This document shows positions 45,653 through 55,486 of a stretch of 64,000 nt of DNA, one piece after another. Position 1 is the stretch's first letter, and each line of letters starts with the position of its first letter. Position numbers and translations under genes: made by a program. Under the pieces are notes generated by a model, which was not told where the DNA came from, searched no databases, and saw nothing but the letters and a program-made list of their open reading frames with translations. This stretch comes from an uncultured Clostridia bacterium. Its GTDB lineage: Bacteria > Bacillota > Clostridia > Christensenellales > UBA1242. The stretch covers positions 62,001 to 126,000 of the forward strand of contig CAKVHI010000001.1 of the NCBI GenBank assembly GCA_934747965.1, in the 5' to 3' direction.

Positions 45653-46147
45653 TTACTCTTTTGATTTTTTTACATATTCATTTATATATTCTTTCATTTT
45701 ACCTGTTCTTTCATGGTCAAAAACATATTTCGTTCTTGGTTTAACAAAATTTGATGAGCCACGCTTTTCATCTCTATATCTTGGAATAAGTTGTATGTGA
45801 TAATGATTATTTGCACCATCACACATTGTACAAACATACACCCTTTCACAACAATAAATTTGTTTTAAAGCAATCATAAATTGTTTTGCAAATCTTACAA
45901 TTTTTTCATTAAGTTTGTCAGGAGCCTCGCTCATGTCGTGATAATGTGTTTGACTTATAATTGACATGTGTCCTTTTGATCTCGGATTTGCAACAAATAA
46001 ACAATCAATATCTTTATCTTCATAAATTCTCAACTCGCTATCATTACCATAAACTCCACCATTTGTTTCTCTATTTAAACAAGTGGGACATATACCCATA
46101 TCGACCAATTCACCTACGGGTAGTTTTAATAATTCTTCCGTTGTCAT
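45653..46147 (-). CDS. HIT-superfamily protein with a HxHxQ active site
   Basis: 164 residues. NNHYHIQLIPRY near the C-terminus is the HIT triad region, but the third position is Gln (His-x-His-x-Gln), as in GalT-type transferases, rather than His. The N-terminal CPTC and a later CCERVYVCTMC suggest a metal site. SKGHMSIISQTHYHDMSEAP is the typical strand before the active site. It is probably a nucleotide hydrolase or transferase. The ATG at 46147 has AAGGAG about six bases upstream. Confidence 0.75.
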   Translation of the reverse strand: MTTEELLKLPVGELVDMGICPTCLNRETNGGVYGNDSELRIYEDKDIDCLFVANPRSKGHMSIISQTHYHDMSEAPDKLNEKIVRFAKQFMIALKQIYCCERVYVCTMCDGANNHYHIQLIPRYRDEKRGSSNFVKPRTKYVFDHERTGKMKEYINEYVKKSKE

Positions 46148-46300
46148 AAACTCTCCTTAAAGGAATTATACAAAATAATTTTTTCTTATACAAGTAAAAA
46201 TTCAAAAAAATTTTGACAATCAATTAGTGTGAGCATAACACAGTCTTTTCTTGATAAACATTTAAACTCTCTTTAAAAGTAAGATTTTTAGCAACCTTAT

Positions 46301-46329
46301 TTGCTTTAAACCACAAAATATGATATATT
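46301..46329 (+). promoter_or_regulatory. Promoter of the papain-like protease gene
   Basis: TTGCTT and TATATT are 17 bases apart, 11 bases before the ATG at 46341. No Shine-Dalgarno is seen, so the message would be nearly leaderless. Confidence 0.5.
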
Positions 46330-46340
46330 AATACCATGAT

Positions 46341-48329
46341 ATGAAAAAATATCTAAACCAATCAAGAACAAAGATTTTTGCTGTTTTTGCAATGCTAATG
46401 TTACTTTTAACATGTTTTACTATGATACCTAAACATGTTATTGTTTTTGCTGATACATTATCAAACACGACCACTCTTACAACATTAAGCATAGATGAGA
46501 TTGCACAAAAAGAAAAGTATAACAGTTGCGATTATGATATCGTTACGCCAAATCTTGACCAAGAAAGCACAGATATTTGTTGGGCTTATGCAACCGCAAG
46601 TGCATCTGAAACATCAATTTTAAAAGACAAGTTGGATAATAACACGAAAGACACTTTGCATTTTTCTCCAACACAAATTGCATACAGAACACACAATAGA
46701 GATAAAGATCCACTTAATAATACCGACGGCGTTTATTCAAACGATAAATGGAATGTAACTGGAAGTTCTTATAACACATTTTTGATGTTATCCCAATGGT
46801 GTGCCCCAGTGGCTGGGAATATTACCCATAAAGCTGATGCCTATGAAAACAGTTTATATAGACTGCTAGATGCAGAACAAATCGACTTATACTCTACCGG
46901 TTTATCTAGGATAAGCGAAATAAAGCGGGCAATTGCTAAATATGGTGCTGTAACGGGATCATATTATAATGCTCGAGAAGTAAATTACTATAACACAAAA
47001 GGCGAAACACGTAACGGAATTTCTCATGCTATGACTATAGTTGGGTGGGACGACACAATTCCATCAAATAATTTTCAACCAAATATTGCAAGCCAAAATG
47101 GTGGTTGGATAATTAAAAACAGTTATAATTCCCTTCCTTACTTTTATCTTTCTTATGACAGTAGTGTTGGCAATGTTTGTGGGTTTAGATATGCAAGCAA
47201 ATCTGAATTTGACTTTAACTATTTTTACGATAATGTATCTGATGCCCCAATGCGAAGTGAAAGTAATTCAAAATGCGTTTCAAATGTGTTTATGGCAAAG
47301 AAAAGTAATAACACTCATAACGAATATATAAAAGCAGTGAATGTGGCAACGTATGGGTATAACTTAACATGTAAAGTTCAAGTTTACACAAATTTAACCA
47401 ACCCAAAAAATCCCGAAAGCGGAACGCTAAGCGCTTTTGGCGAGCGAAAATTAGATTATGGCGGATATCACACAATTATGCTAGAAAATTTAGCAAAAAT
47501 TGAGAATGGCACATATTATTCTGTTGTCGTGAGCATTAGTAGTAATAGCGGTGGAAGTGCATACATTTTATATTCTCTCAATTCAAGCGAAAACACACAT
47601 TACAAATCTTCTTATGGTTGGAATAGTATAGGTTATGCTGGAAGAATAAAAGCCTACACAGTTTTAAAAGAAAAGAAAGAAATCGAACATAAAACTGATA
47701 TTTCTATTGCTCAACATAGCGACACTCCTCCTGTTCCTTTTACTGGTCAAGAACTTTACCCACAAGTAAATTTAACTTTAAATTCACAAACACTGATTAA
47801 AGATATTGACTACAATATTTCCTATAAAAACAACAAAAATGTCGGGACCGCTGAAATTGAAATTAACGGAATCGGAAATTACACTGGAAGTCTAACCCTG
47901 CAATTTGAAATTTTACCAATTGATGTTCCAACAAAGCCTAATAGTCAAATAAAAATTTCCAATAATGCAACAACTCTGTCTGATATTAGCCTTCCTGCTG
48001 GTTGGCTATGGAAAAATCCGAATTTAATAGTTAAAAATTTAACAAGTGCAATTGCAATTTATGTTGGTGAAAACAAAGACAACTACAAAAATACAACTAT
48101 GACAATATCTCTGCAAAAAGAACCTATTGACGCAAATCCTGATAATTCAAATAACAATAACAATGATAATTCAGATGATATAATTCTAGTTAAGCCATAT
48201 ATTATTTCTATAATAGTAGTTTCAGTTGTTGTCGGATTGATTTTAATATTTTCAGCTTTTCTGCTTATCATAAAAATTCAAAAAAAGAAAAAAATTAAAC
48301 ATCGCAAAAATATATCAAAACTCAGGTAA
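46341..48329 (+). CDS. Surface papain-like (C1A) cysteine protease
   Basis: 662 residues. A signal peptide (KIFAVFAMLMLLLTCF, about 11-26) precedes a papain fold with Gln74 and Cys80 (NLDQESTDICWAYA), His near 229 (GISHAMTIVGWDD) and Asn near 260 (GWIIKNSYNS). A beta-rich segment to about 440 and an MBG/Ig-like repeat (FTGQELYPQVNLTLNSQ, about 470-535) follow. A membrane helix at about 615-646 and a tail KKKKIKHRKN anchor it without an LPXTG motif. It probably degrades extracellular proteins at the cell surface. Confidence 0.85.
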   Translation: MKKYLNQSRTKIFAVFAMLMLLLTCFTMIPKHVIVFADTLSNTTTLTTLSIDEIAQKEKYNSCDYDIVTPNLDQESTDICWAYATASASETSILKDKLDNNTKDTLHFSPTQIAYRTHNRDKDPLNNTDGVYSNDKWNVTGSSYNTFLMLSQWCAPVAGNITHKADAYENSLYRLLDAEQIDLYSTGLSRISEIKRAIAKYGAVTGSYYNAREVNYYNTKGETRNGISHAMTIVGWDDTIPSNNFQPNIASQNGGWIIKNSYNSLPYFYLSYDSSVGNVCGFRYASKSEFDFNYFYDNVSDAPMRSESNSKCVSNVFMAKKSNNTHNEYIKAVNVATYGYNLTCKVQVYTNLTNPKNPESGTLSAFGERKLDYGGYHTIMLENLAKIENGTYYSVVVSISSNSGGSAYILYSLNSSENTHYKSSYGWNSIGYAGRIKAYTVLKEKKEIEHKTDISIAQHSDTPPVPFTGQELYPQVNLTLNSQTLIKDIDYNISYKNNKNVGTAEIEINGIGNYTGSLTLQFEILPIDVPTKPNSQIKISNNATTLSDISLPAGWLWKNPNLIVKNLTSAIAIYVGENKDNYKNTTMTISLQKEPIDANPDNSNNNNNDNSDDIILVKPYIISIIVVSVVVGLILIFSAFLLIIKIQKKKKIKHRKNISKLR

Positions 48330-48344
48330 TACTTGAGTTTTTTT
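48317..48344. terminator. Terminator between two convergent surface-protein genes
   Basis: AAAACTCA and TGAGTTTT pair (with further weak pairs) around the last codon of the protease gene's stop region, followed by T7 on the plus strand. Confidence 0.7.
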
Positions 48345-48427
48345 ATAAAAAAAGAAGAATTATAACTAACTCCCCTTTTTTTGAAATTTAAGTTAAATTT
48401 ATTCTAATTTATTATATTATCATACAC

Positions 48428-51400
48428 TCAAACGCGTTTGTTATTTGACTTTTTTTTCTTTTTTAATTTAGAAAAAAACAATACTCCTAACACAATTAAA
48501 ACAATTCCACCCACACCAATTGATAATATTAAAACTGCACCTTTTTTCTTCCAATCTTGCGAGTTGTTGACCGAATCTAATGTAACATTCTTTTCTTGTT
48601 TTACAAATTTCTCGTAAGTAAATTCCGCAGTATAAATTAAAATTTTTTTATCTTCATTTGTTTGATGTGTTATTGTTTTTGTTTGAACAGTTTCTGTATG
48701 TTTCCCACCACATTCACAATAACCGATTGCGGTACATGTTGAATTATCTTCACTCCATGTATATGTAATTTCTTGATTGTATAAATGGTTGCGAATTTTT
48801 ATTAAATTGTCTGCAAAAACCTTACACAATGTTTGAGTTTTAATGTATTGAACACCAACAAATTGAAAATTTGAAAGATCTATAATTAACGACTTTTCAA
48901 TATAAATATCTTCACTGAGCACAACATCATCTTTTAAAATTATTTTATCACCACTATCGGCGCAATTTATAGCTTGAAATAAGTTTGAAAAATAAATTTC
49001 CTTTTCACCATTCTTAATTACTGCTTTTGCAGATGTTTTTTCTCCAATTTTTATATTATTCCCATCGACATACAAAAGTTTATCAGTCACTTTTATTGAT
49101 TTTAGAACTTTATATATCAATTCATCATCTTCACAAATGGCAACAATTGTATCATTTGAAGTATCTTCCATTTTAATATTTAATGTTTTGTTTAAAAGCG
49201 GTCCTGCAATATAAATTTTTTTATCTCTTGGCAAGTAAACTTCTTCAATCTCCTCAAAATCTGCAATATTTACTTTTGCGCTACCGTTCAAATAAATACT
49301 CGACCCAACAACTGCATAATTGTTTCTAAATTTCCCACCATTAATATCGAGTTTTCCGTTTGAAACCCAAAACACGCCGCCCTTCAAATTTGCAAGATTG
49401 TTTTCAAATGTGCCACCATTTACTAAGCAAGTCGAAGAATTGTCAACACAAAACACCGATGTGTTGTTTTTTGTGGTCCCACTATTGCCTGAAAAAACTC
49501 CACTATCAATAATTAAACTTGAATTATCTCGCATATAAACTGCAGAACCAAATGTATATGAATAACAATCTCGAATTGTAGTATTAGACAAAGTTGCTTT
49601 TGCTTGTCCACCCAAAAAGATTGCACCACCAGCATTTTGTGCATTAGCAGAATAATTATTAAAATTATTCCTTAATACACAATCCTCCAATCCAAGTTGC
49701 GATTTATCACTCATTTTAATTAGTGAACTTGTAGCACAAATTCCGTTATTTACCATTCCACGACCTAAAACAGAATTGATGTCGCCATCCCAAATTGCTC
49801 CGCCATCAATTATTAAATCTTTAAGCACCAAACTTCCGCTACCCTTTACCATAAATATTGCAGATAAAAACTCGCTTTTTCGTTTCAAAAGATGATTGTT
49901 CCCATTGATTGTAATTTTCTTTGATATATTGTATTCAGAAGACACCTCAATGTCTTTTAAGAGTTCAATTGTCCCAACAGCATCAATGCTTTTAATCGCA
50001 TCGTCAAGTGACAAATAATAATTTTCTCCGACTAAGGCAACACTATCACTAACATCTATAACTTTGACTGTAAAATTTGTTACATGTATTTCATTATACT
50101 TGATAGTTATTTCTTTTGTCCCAATTTGAGTAAATATAATATTCTCTAATGTCAATAATTCATTTGGTATAATAGCAAAAGTATTGTCTTGAAAATTTAT
50201 TTTTACCTTCAAACCTTTATAGTTTATCTTTTGATCTTTTACATAAACTATTTGATTTGGTAAATCTTCTATTCCTATCCCAGTTATTTGTTTGTTTTTC
50301 ATTGTTGTATCTTCAAAAAATTCTAGCAATCTCGCAGAACAAAAGCCACCAACAGTGTTCGCTCCAACAACTTTGATATATTGTCCATAAACAGGCACAA
50401 AAGTTAAAGATTTCTTTGTGTTATTATTCCCCCAACCATTTACACTTGTTGCCAATGTCCAATTTTCCCCATCTTGACTTACATACACATTGCAAGCAAG
50501 CATTGTTCCATTTCCGCCAACAGGAGTGTAATCTAATCCGCTAATATATTTGCTATTATCTAGTTTTACCACAATAAACCTATCAGTGTCACCACCACTC
50601 CATTTTGTGTGCCAACGGGTGGATAGTTTACCGTCAATAGCATACTTTGCATAGTCATTTCGAGAAGGCTCTTCGCTTGAGTAGTCACATAATTGTAGTG
50701 AATAGATTGGTATATAATTCCTTATTGAATTATAATTGTTAGTAAATTCAAATGTCGTGACACTTCCTTCTAATATTAGTCCATATCTTTTATAGCGAAC
50801 ATAAACTTTTTTTTCATCCATAAAGACACTTTCTTCGCTCAAATCTTGCCATGTGACCATATCCAACGAAAATTCAACATTGGTAAAATTTCCAAAAAAT
50901 CTATTTTCGTTATCATTCGCTTCTAAATTAGCGATTTTAACGCCATCTAAAATATCAATTTTGAATGCTTTTTTAAGGTCAATTACCGTTCCCCACCCTT
51001 CAAGCCATATATAAATATCATCGGTGCTTGATATTTTATCTAACTCACTTGCTGTAAATTCGTGTGTGATATTATCTTGTGATGTAAAGAGAGAGTTACT
51101 CCAAGTTACTCCAGCATCAATGCTATATTTATACCTAACATTGGAATAATTTGAATTAAATACCAGTTTATTTTTGTTTTCTCCATCAAAGGCAAATGTG
51201 GCAAGTTTTTCTTCTTCGACCAAACCAAGAAGATATTTTGCTTCTTGAACACAAGGACCTGTTTGAGCAATTAGTTTTTTTCCATCTTCATCACTATCCA
51301 CATTTGTGGCTTTTTGCAATGCCATGTTGTCTATATTTCTCACTTTCGCAAGTTGAATTATAGATGAGTCAGTATTGCGAACTATTAATTCCTTTTCAAT

Positions 51401-52966
51401 TAATGCAATTAACTCATGCATAGGAAGCGGAAAACAATACATATTTTGTGCAATTTCTTCCGCCAGACTTGCTAACTCTGTATCGTCTTTGTTTGTGTTA
51501 ATATATAATTTGATAAGCTCATACCACCCATCTAAGTGATATGGCATTATAGACAAAGCATATCTAAATAATTCTTCTTGTTTTGCCTCGTTAGTTGCAC
51601 TTTTAAGACTTAATACGAGTTCTGCTTTTTCATAACTTTCTTGATTATCCAGCGCAGTTGTGGCTAAAAGAATATATGTGCCGTTATAATTTGTAACTTG
51701 CTCACTGCCTATTGTTCCCCAATCACACATCATACGATTGTTGCCATGTCCAACAGTATCTTCATTCATCCATGATTTTGTCCACCCGAAAATATCGTTA
51801 TCAATTGTCCAAATTGTTTTCCCATTTGCATCTTTGTTATACACAAAAAATGCTGCATGGTCTGGTTGCCTTATGTAATGAGATGGAACTCCAAATGCAG
51901 AAGCAAAATTTGTGCCAAGATATGAGATTCCCCAGCAAATTTGACTACCTTCCATAGCCATCCATAAACGAGGAGTTGTGGTTAAGTGAACACCAAATTG
52001 TTCAAGCATATACTTTTGATTGTAATTTTCAAAATTTTCTTCTTTATAATATCCTTTTGCTTCATAGTTCCAATCTCTGCCATATTTAATATGTGAATGT
52101 GGCGAATAAACATTTGGGTATTTAATAACCGAATTATTTCCTAAATATTTTATTGTTGCATACGCATTAAGCCAATATATTTCCTCACTATTGATACGAG
52201 AACTCATAAGATATCTCATTTCTTCAACACAGAGATTTTCAAAAATATCATATCTCAAATGATAGTCATCTGCAAGATAAGTATATTTAAATGCCTCATA
52301 TCTTGCAACTGGGTCAAGAATATCTGACGAGTTTACCCAGCCATAAACATCTTTTGCATTGCTTAAAGCAATTGAAATCATCATTGTGCGATAAACATCT
52401 CCACGATTTCTTGTTGAGCCTGTTTCTGGAGCAAATAATTTTGTTGTGTCATTCAAATCTGCACTATGTTCCTTATATAACCTTGTCAAAACTTTTAGTG
52501 CATTTATATAGTTGCCCCCATTTGGAATTCCGCCCGTCACAAAATCTTTTAAGGCAGTGCTATCATTGATAAGCCAATTCAACATTTGTTGGCGTTCTTG
52601 TTTATCCTCACCACTTAGGAACTCATTTTTTAATTTATCATAACCTATTGTATCAACAAATTTACGCTGCATAAGTTCCAATGTATAATTTTCTAAAATT
52701 TCCTGTGTTGTTTTGTCTGCAAAAATCCTGTCATAATATTCAACAGATTTAATTAAATCTTCACTTTCAAAAGTGTATCCCGCTAAAAATAGTTCACCAG
52801 CCCTTGATGTCGAATAATAGTCGATGGTTTTAATCGAACTATCAGCATAAACTTTTGTCCTATTTTTACAAAGAAAATATATGCCTGTTCCAAAAATTGA
52901 AAAAACTAAAAAAAACAAAATAAATGTCTCAAAAATTCTTTTACTTAATGTTTTATCCCCTTGCAT
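48428..52966 (-). CDS. Large multidomain surface protein: transglutaminase-like, F5/8C, Ig-like and beta-helix
   Basis: About 1512 residues from the ATG at 52966, which has GGGGA six bases upstream; an ATG at 52996 is also open. Residue numbers below count from the latter. A signal-anchor helix near 25-40 is followed by a helical region, then a transglutaminase/papain-like core with Cys near 353 (ICWGISYLG), His near 378 (PDHAAFFVY) and Asp near 397 (TIDND). A discoidin F5/8C domain spans about 770-890, a Big_3-type Ig fold about 900-985, and a parallel beta-helix about 985-1280. The C-terminus has a membrane helix and a KKKKK tail. Likely binds and modifies host or matrix glycans or proteins. 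Confidence 0.8.
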   Translation of the reverse strand: MQGDKTLSKRIFETFILFFLVFSIFGTGIYFLCKNRTKVYADSSIKTIDYYSTSRAGELFLAGYTFESEDLIKSVEYYDRIFADKTTQEILENYTLELMQRKFVDTIGYDKLKNEFLSGEDKQERQQMLNWLINDSTALKDFVTGGIPNGGNYINALKVLTRLYKEHSADLNDTTKLFAPETGSTRNRGDVYRTMMISIALSNAKDVYGWVNSSDILDPVARYEAFKYTYLADDYHLRYDIFENLCVEEMRYLMSSRINSEEIYWLNAYATIKYLGNNSVIKYPNVYSPHSHIKYGRDWNYEAKGYYKEENFENYNQKYMLEQFGVHLTTTPRLWMAMEGSQICWGISYLGTNFASAFGVPSHYIRQPDHAAFFVYNKDANGKTIWTIDNDIFGWTKSWMNEDTVGHGNNRMMCDWGTIGSEQVTNYNGTYILLATTALDNQESYEKAELVLSLKSATNEAKQEELFRYALSIMPYHLDGWYELIKLYINTNKDDTELASLAEEIAQNMYCFPLPMHELIALIEKELIVRNTDSSIIQLAKVRNIDNMALQKATNVDSDEDGKKLIAQTGPCVQEAKYLLGLVEEEKLATFAFDGENKNKLVFNSNYSNVRYKYSIDAGVTWSNSLFTSQDNITHEFTASELDKISSTDDIYIWLEGWGTVIDLKKAFKIDILDGVKIANLEANDNENRFFGNFTNVEFSLDMVTWQDLSEESVFMDEKKVYVRYKRYGLILEGSVTTFEFTNNYNSIRNYIPIYSLQLCDYSSEEPSRNDYAKYAIDGKLSTRWHTKWSGGDTDRFIVVKLDNSKYISGLDYTPVGGNGTMLACNVYVSQDGENWTLATSVNGWGNNNTKKSLTFVPVYGQYIKVVGANTVGGFCSARLLEFFEDTTMKNKQITGIGIEDLPNQIVYVKDQKINYKGLKVKINFQDNTFAIIPNELLTLENIIFTQIGTKEITIKYNEIHVTNFTVKVIDVSDSVALVGENYYLSLDDAIKSIDAVGTIELLKDIEVSSEYNISKKITINGNNHLLKRKSEFLSAIFMVKGSGSLVLKDLIIDGGAIWDGDINSVLGRGMVNNGICATSSLIKMSDKSQLGLEDCVLRNNFNNYSANAQNAGGAIFLGGQAKATLSNTTIRDCYSYTFGSAVYMRDNSSLIIDSGVFSGNSGTTKNNTSVFCVDNSSTCLVNGGTFENNLANLKGGVFWVSNGKLDINGGKFRNNYAVVGSSIYLNGSAKVNIADFEEIEEVYLPRDKKIYIAGPLLNKTLNIKMEDTSNDTIVAICEDDELIYKVLKSIKVTDKLLYVDGNNIKIGEKTSAKAVIKNGEKEIYFSNLFQAINCADSGDKIILKDDVVLSEDIYIEKSLIIDLSNFQFVGVQYIKTQTLCKVFADNLIKIRNHLYNQEITYTWSEDNSTCTAIGYCECGGKHTETVQTKTITHQTNEDKKILIYTAEFTYEKFVKQEKNVTLDSVNNSQDWKKKGAVLILSIGVGGIVLIVLGVLFFSKLKKKKKSNNKRV

Positions 52967-53084
52967 ATAGGTCCCCAAATTATAGATAAATTTCATACTT
53001 AAAAATACAAGAAAAAAAGAAAAAAGTCAATACATACTCCATAATTTTTAAATCTGTCAAGAAATTTTCTTTATCTTATATCGC

Positions 53085-53181
53085 TCAAAAAGGATTAGAA
53101 AATTTATTTTCATCGCTTATTGAACTCGAAGACAATAAATACAATATGGAGGGATTGAAGAAACTAAAAGCGATATCATTG
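53085..53181 (+). pseudogene. Short gene remnant
   Basis: A short open stretch, ending in LENLFSSLIELEDNKYNMEGLKKLKAISL, lies in the 350-base gap before the restriction gene. It has no start codon and no family match, and looks like the decayed C-terminus of a gene. The rest of the gap up to 53336 shows nothing else. Confidence 0.25.
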
Positions 53182-53336
53182 TAAAGAAACCAATTAAAAA
53201 CATTTTTTATATAATCGTAGTTGGGACAATTTTCCTATAAACACCTTTAATGCAAAAATAAAAGAACCGGACATTATAATGCAGTTCCTCTTGGCGGAGA
53301 GTTTGTAACGTAAAACGAATTTTTCTATCTAAATAG

Positions 53337-53365
53337 TTACATAAAGTAAAATAATATGCTATAAT
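53337..53365 (+). promoter_or_regulatory. Promoter of the HNH restriction gene
   Basis: TTACAT and an extended -10 TGC-TATAAT are 17 bases apart, 21 bases before the ATG. The architecture matches the promoter of the controller gene at 56706. Confidence 0.65.
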
Positions 53366-53386
53366 TATACTCAAAGGAGTTAAATT

Positions 53387-54469
53387 ATGGCAACAAAAAG
53401 AAGTGTTAAAAATCAAAAATATGAAAATTATTGGAAATTAACCTTGGAATATTCTGATATATTTGGAGAACAATTTAATAACGTTCTTCAAATTATGGTT
53501 GATTTTATTGATACATATAAACTATATGAAAATGAATTAACAAAAGAATTATATAGTAGGTTACAAGAAAAGGTATATCATGTATATCCTAAAGCAGATA
53601 TGGGTTCCACTCGAAAATCGCTTAATCAATTTGTAAAATTGGGCTTTATTGAACCTCAATTAAAAGGATATCATAAATTAACTAAACAATTTATAAAAGA
53701 AACCAATAAAGAGAAAAAACAAGATTTATTTTCAAGAATCGTATATGAAAATTCTAAATTTAATTCCGCAATAACAGAATTTGATAATATAAGACAAGTC
53801 AATTTTCTTATAAAAACATTAGCATATAGTGGACCGTTGAATGAAGAAGATTTATGTGCATTAATATCTTTAAAGGATATATCAAATATCGGAAAGGGTT
53901 TTTTAACTAGAGAAGAATTAGAGACACAAAAAAGATTTGTTTTAGCAACAGGTTTTGATGATAGAAAATATAATCAAAAAAGGTATCTTTATGGTATAGC
54001 TAAAAGATTAACAGGAGTGTTTTGCAGAAATAGAATTTTATCATTAGATTCAGATAATCTTCCTGACACTGAAGAATTAAAAAGTAGAGACCCTTATTTA
54101 CATTCTCTATATAAGAAAGCATTAAAAGATGAAGCAAAGACAATTTTTGGAAAAGTTGTTTGTGATTTTGAACAAATTGAACATACATCTTATGTCGCTT
54201 CCCATATTAAACCATTCCATGAAAGTTCACCCGAAGAACAATACAATGTAAATAATGGTTTTCTATTCTCAAGGGATATAGATATCTTATTTGATAAATT
54301 TGATTTAACTTTTGATACAAACGGAATTCCTATATGGGGTAAAAGAGTATCAAAAGAACTTCAAGACAAATATAAAAATTATAAAATAGACAACCGGTTG
54401 CTTAATCCAGAACGATTAGAATTCCTTAAAATACATAATAGTAAGTTTTATGAAAAAAATAAGAGTTAA
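53387..54469 (+). CDS. HNH-family restriction endonuclease
   Basis: 360 residues. The C-terminal third carries an HNH_2-type nuclease: SHIKPFHESSPEEQYNVNNG, then FLFSRDIDILFDKFDLTFD, the A-H-I-x-P...N-G-L...D..FD pattern of HNH restriction enzymes. The N-terminal 200 residues are helical and probably recognise DNA. AAAGGAG lies eight bases before the ATG. It faces convergent adenine and cytosine methyltransferases, and HNH enzymes with such double methyltransferases are known for asymmetric sites (type IIS). The target site cannot be deduced. Confidence 0.75.
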   Translation: MATKRSVKNQKYENYWKLTLEYSDIFGEQFNNVLQIMVDFIDTYKLYENELTKELYSRLQEKVYHVYPKADMGSTRKSLNQFVKLGFIEPQLKGYHKLTKQFIKETNKEKKQDLFSRIVYENSKFNSAITEFDNIRQVNFLIKTLAYSGPLNEEDLCALISLKDISNIGKGFLTREELETQKRFVLATGFDDRKYNQKRYLYGIAKRLTGVFCRNRILSLDSDNLPDTEELKSRDPYLHSLYKKALKDEAKTIFGKVVCDFEQIEHTSYVASHIKPFHESSPEEQYNVNNGFLFSRDIDILFDKFDLTFDTNGIPIWGKRVSKELQDKYKNYKIDNRLLNPERLEFLKIHNSKFYEKNKS

Positions 54470-54487
54470 TAACTCTTATTTTTTTGT
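54453..54487. terminator. Bidirectional terminator overlapping two convergent stop codons
   Basis: AATAAGAGTT and AACTCTTATT form a 10-bp stem with an AAT loop, flanked by A7 and T7. It overlaps the stops of the HNH and adenine methylase genes and serves both strands. Confidence 0.85.
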
Positions 54488-55486
54488 CTTCAATATTAGT
54501 AATTGCTCTATTGTTGTATTTTTATTTATTTTATTAGTTACTTTATATTGGTGCTCTTTTTCAAAAATTTTTGTTTCTCCGAATACTTGAATAGCTTGTT
54601 CAATTTCTTGTATAGATGGAGATGTTTTATTATTCAAACTTATGACTATATAATCTGTTTTCGGGACACATTCTTTGATAAGTTTTACGAAATTATCAAG
54701 AAACTTTTCATTTTGCGATAGATTTATATAATTAATTTCTTTATTAAAAATTTTATCGTATATTCCATAAAACTCGCCATATTTGTTCATTGTTTTAGGA
54801 TAAGGTGGATCCATATAAATTATATCTACATTATTTTTAAGTGTTTTAATAAAATCATACGAATCCATGTGATAACTTTTGTTATTCTTAGTATTATCAA
54901 AAATACTTTGATTGTAATTTTCTAAATCAGCAATCATTAAACTTTCAAAAGATTTATTATGATATGCTCTTTTTCTTCCATATTTTTCATAACTATATTT
55001 TTCATCTCTTAATTTTTGTATTTGATTCCATGGAACATTCATTCTTGAATATGGAAGTTTTCTAATCATGGATCTTCTGATAAGAGCAAGAAATAATGAT
55101 TTTTGATAATCCTTTAATTTTTCAGATATTATTATTAATTTTGCCAGTTCCTCGACTTCATAATCATAGTAAAGAATGTTTGTTAAGTATTTAGATATTT
55201 CATTGTATTTTTTAGAAATTTCATTGTCTGAAATTTTTATATCAAAAACATCTTTATTTAGAGTGTCTTTCGAATTTTCTATTATTGCTTTGCTTAAGAT
55301 ATAATTGCTATATAAACAATCGTTAGAAATAACTGAAAAATGTTGTTTTTTAAGTGCATAAGACACAGATGAACCACCAGAAAACAAATCAACAACAGTT
55401 CCAGTTTTAATCGGCATGTTTGAAATAATCCAATCAACTAACTTTGATTTATTTCCAATATAATTGATTTTAGGATAATTTACCAT
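54476..55486 (-). CDS. D12-class DNA adenine methyltransferase
   Basis: 336 residues. YIGNKSKLVDWI (about 10-21) and VVDLFSGGSSVSYAL give the SAM-binding motif, and the catalytic DPPYPKT is near 224, the D12 class order of Dam-like N6-adenine methylases. It starts within the last codons of the cytosine methylase gene, with which it is translationally coupled. Together they protect the host DNA, probably one strand each of an asymmetric site. Confidence 0.9.
   Translation of the reverse strand: MVNYPKINYIGNKSKLVDWIISNMPIKTGTVVDLFSGGSSVSYALKKQHFSVISNDCLYSNYILSKAIIENSKDTLNKDVFDIKISDNEISKKYNEISKYLTNILYYDYEVEELAKLIIISEKLKDYQKSLFLALIRRSMIRKLPYSRMNVPWNQIQKLRDEKYSYEKYGRKRAYHNKSFESLMIADLENYNQSIFDNTKNNKSYHMDSYDFIKTLKNNVDIIYMDPPYPKTMNKYGEFYGIYDKIFNKEINYINLSQNEKFLDNFVKLIKECVPKTDYIVISLNNKTSPSIQEIEQAIQVFGETKIFEKEHQYKVTNKINKNTTIEQLLILKTKK

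Noticed and set aside
48428..48480. Sortase (LPXTG) cell-wall anchor at the C-terminus of the large surface protein
   Set aside because: The hydrophobic helix and basic tail are present but no LPXTG-like motif precedes them.
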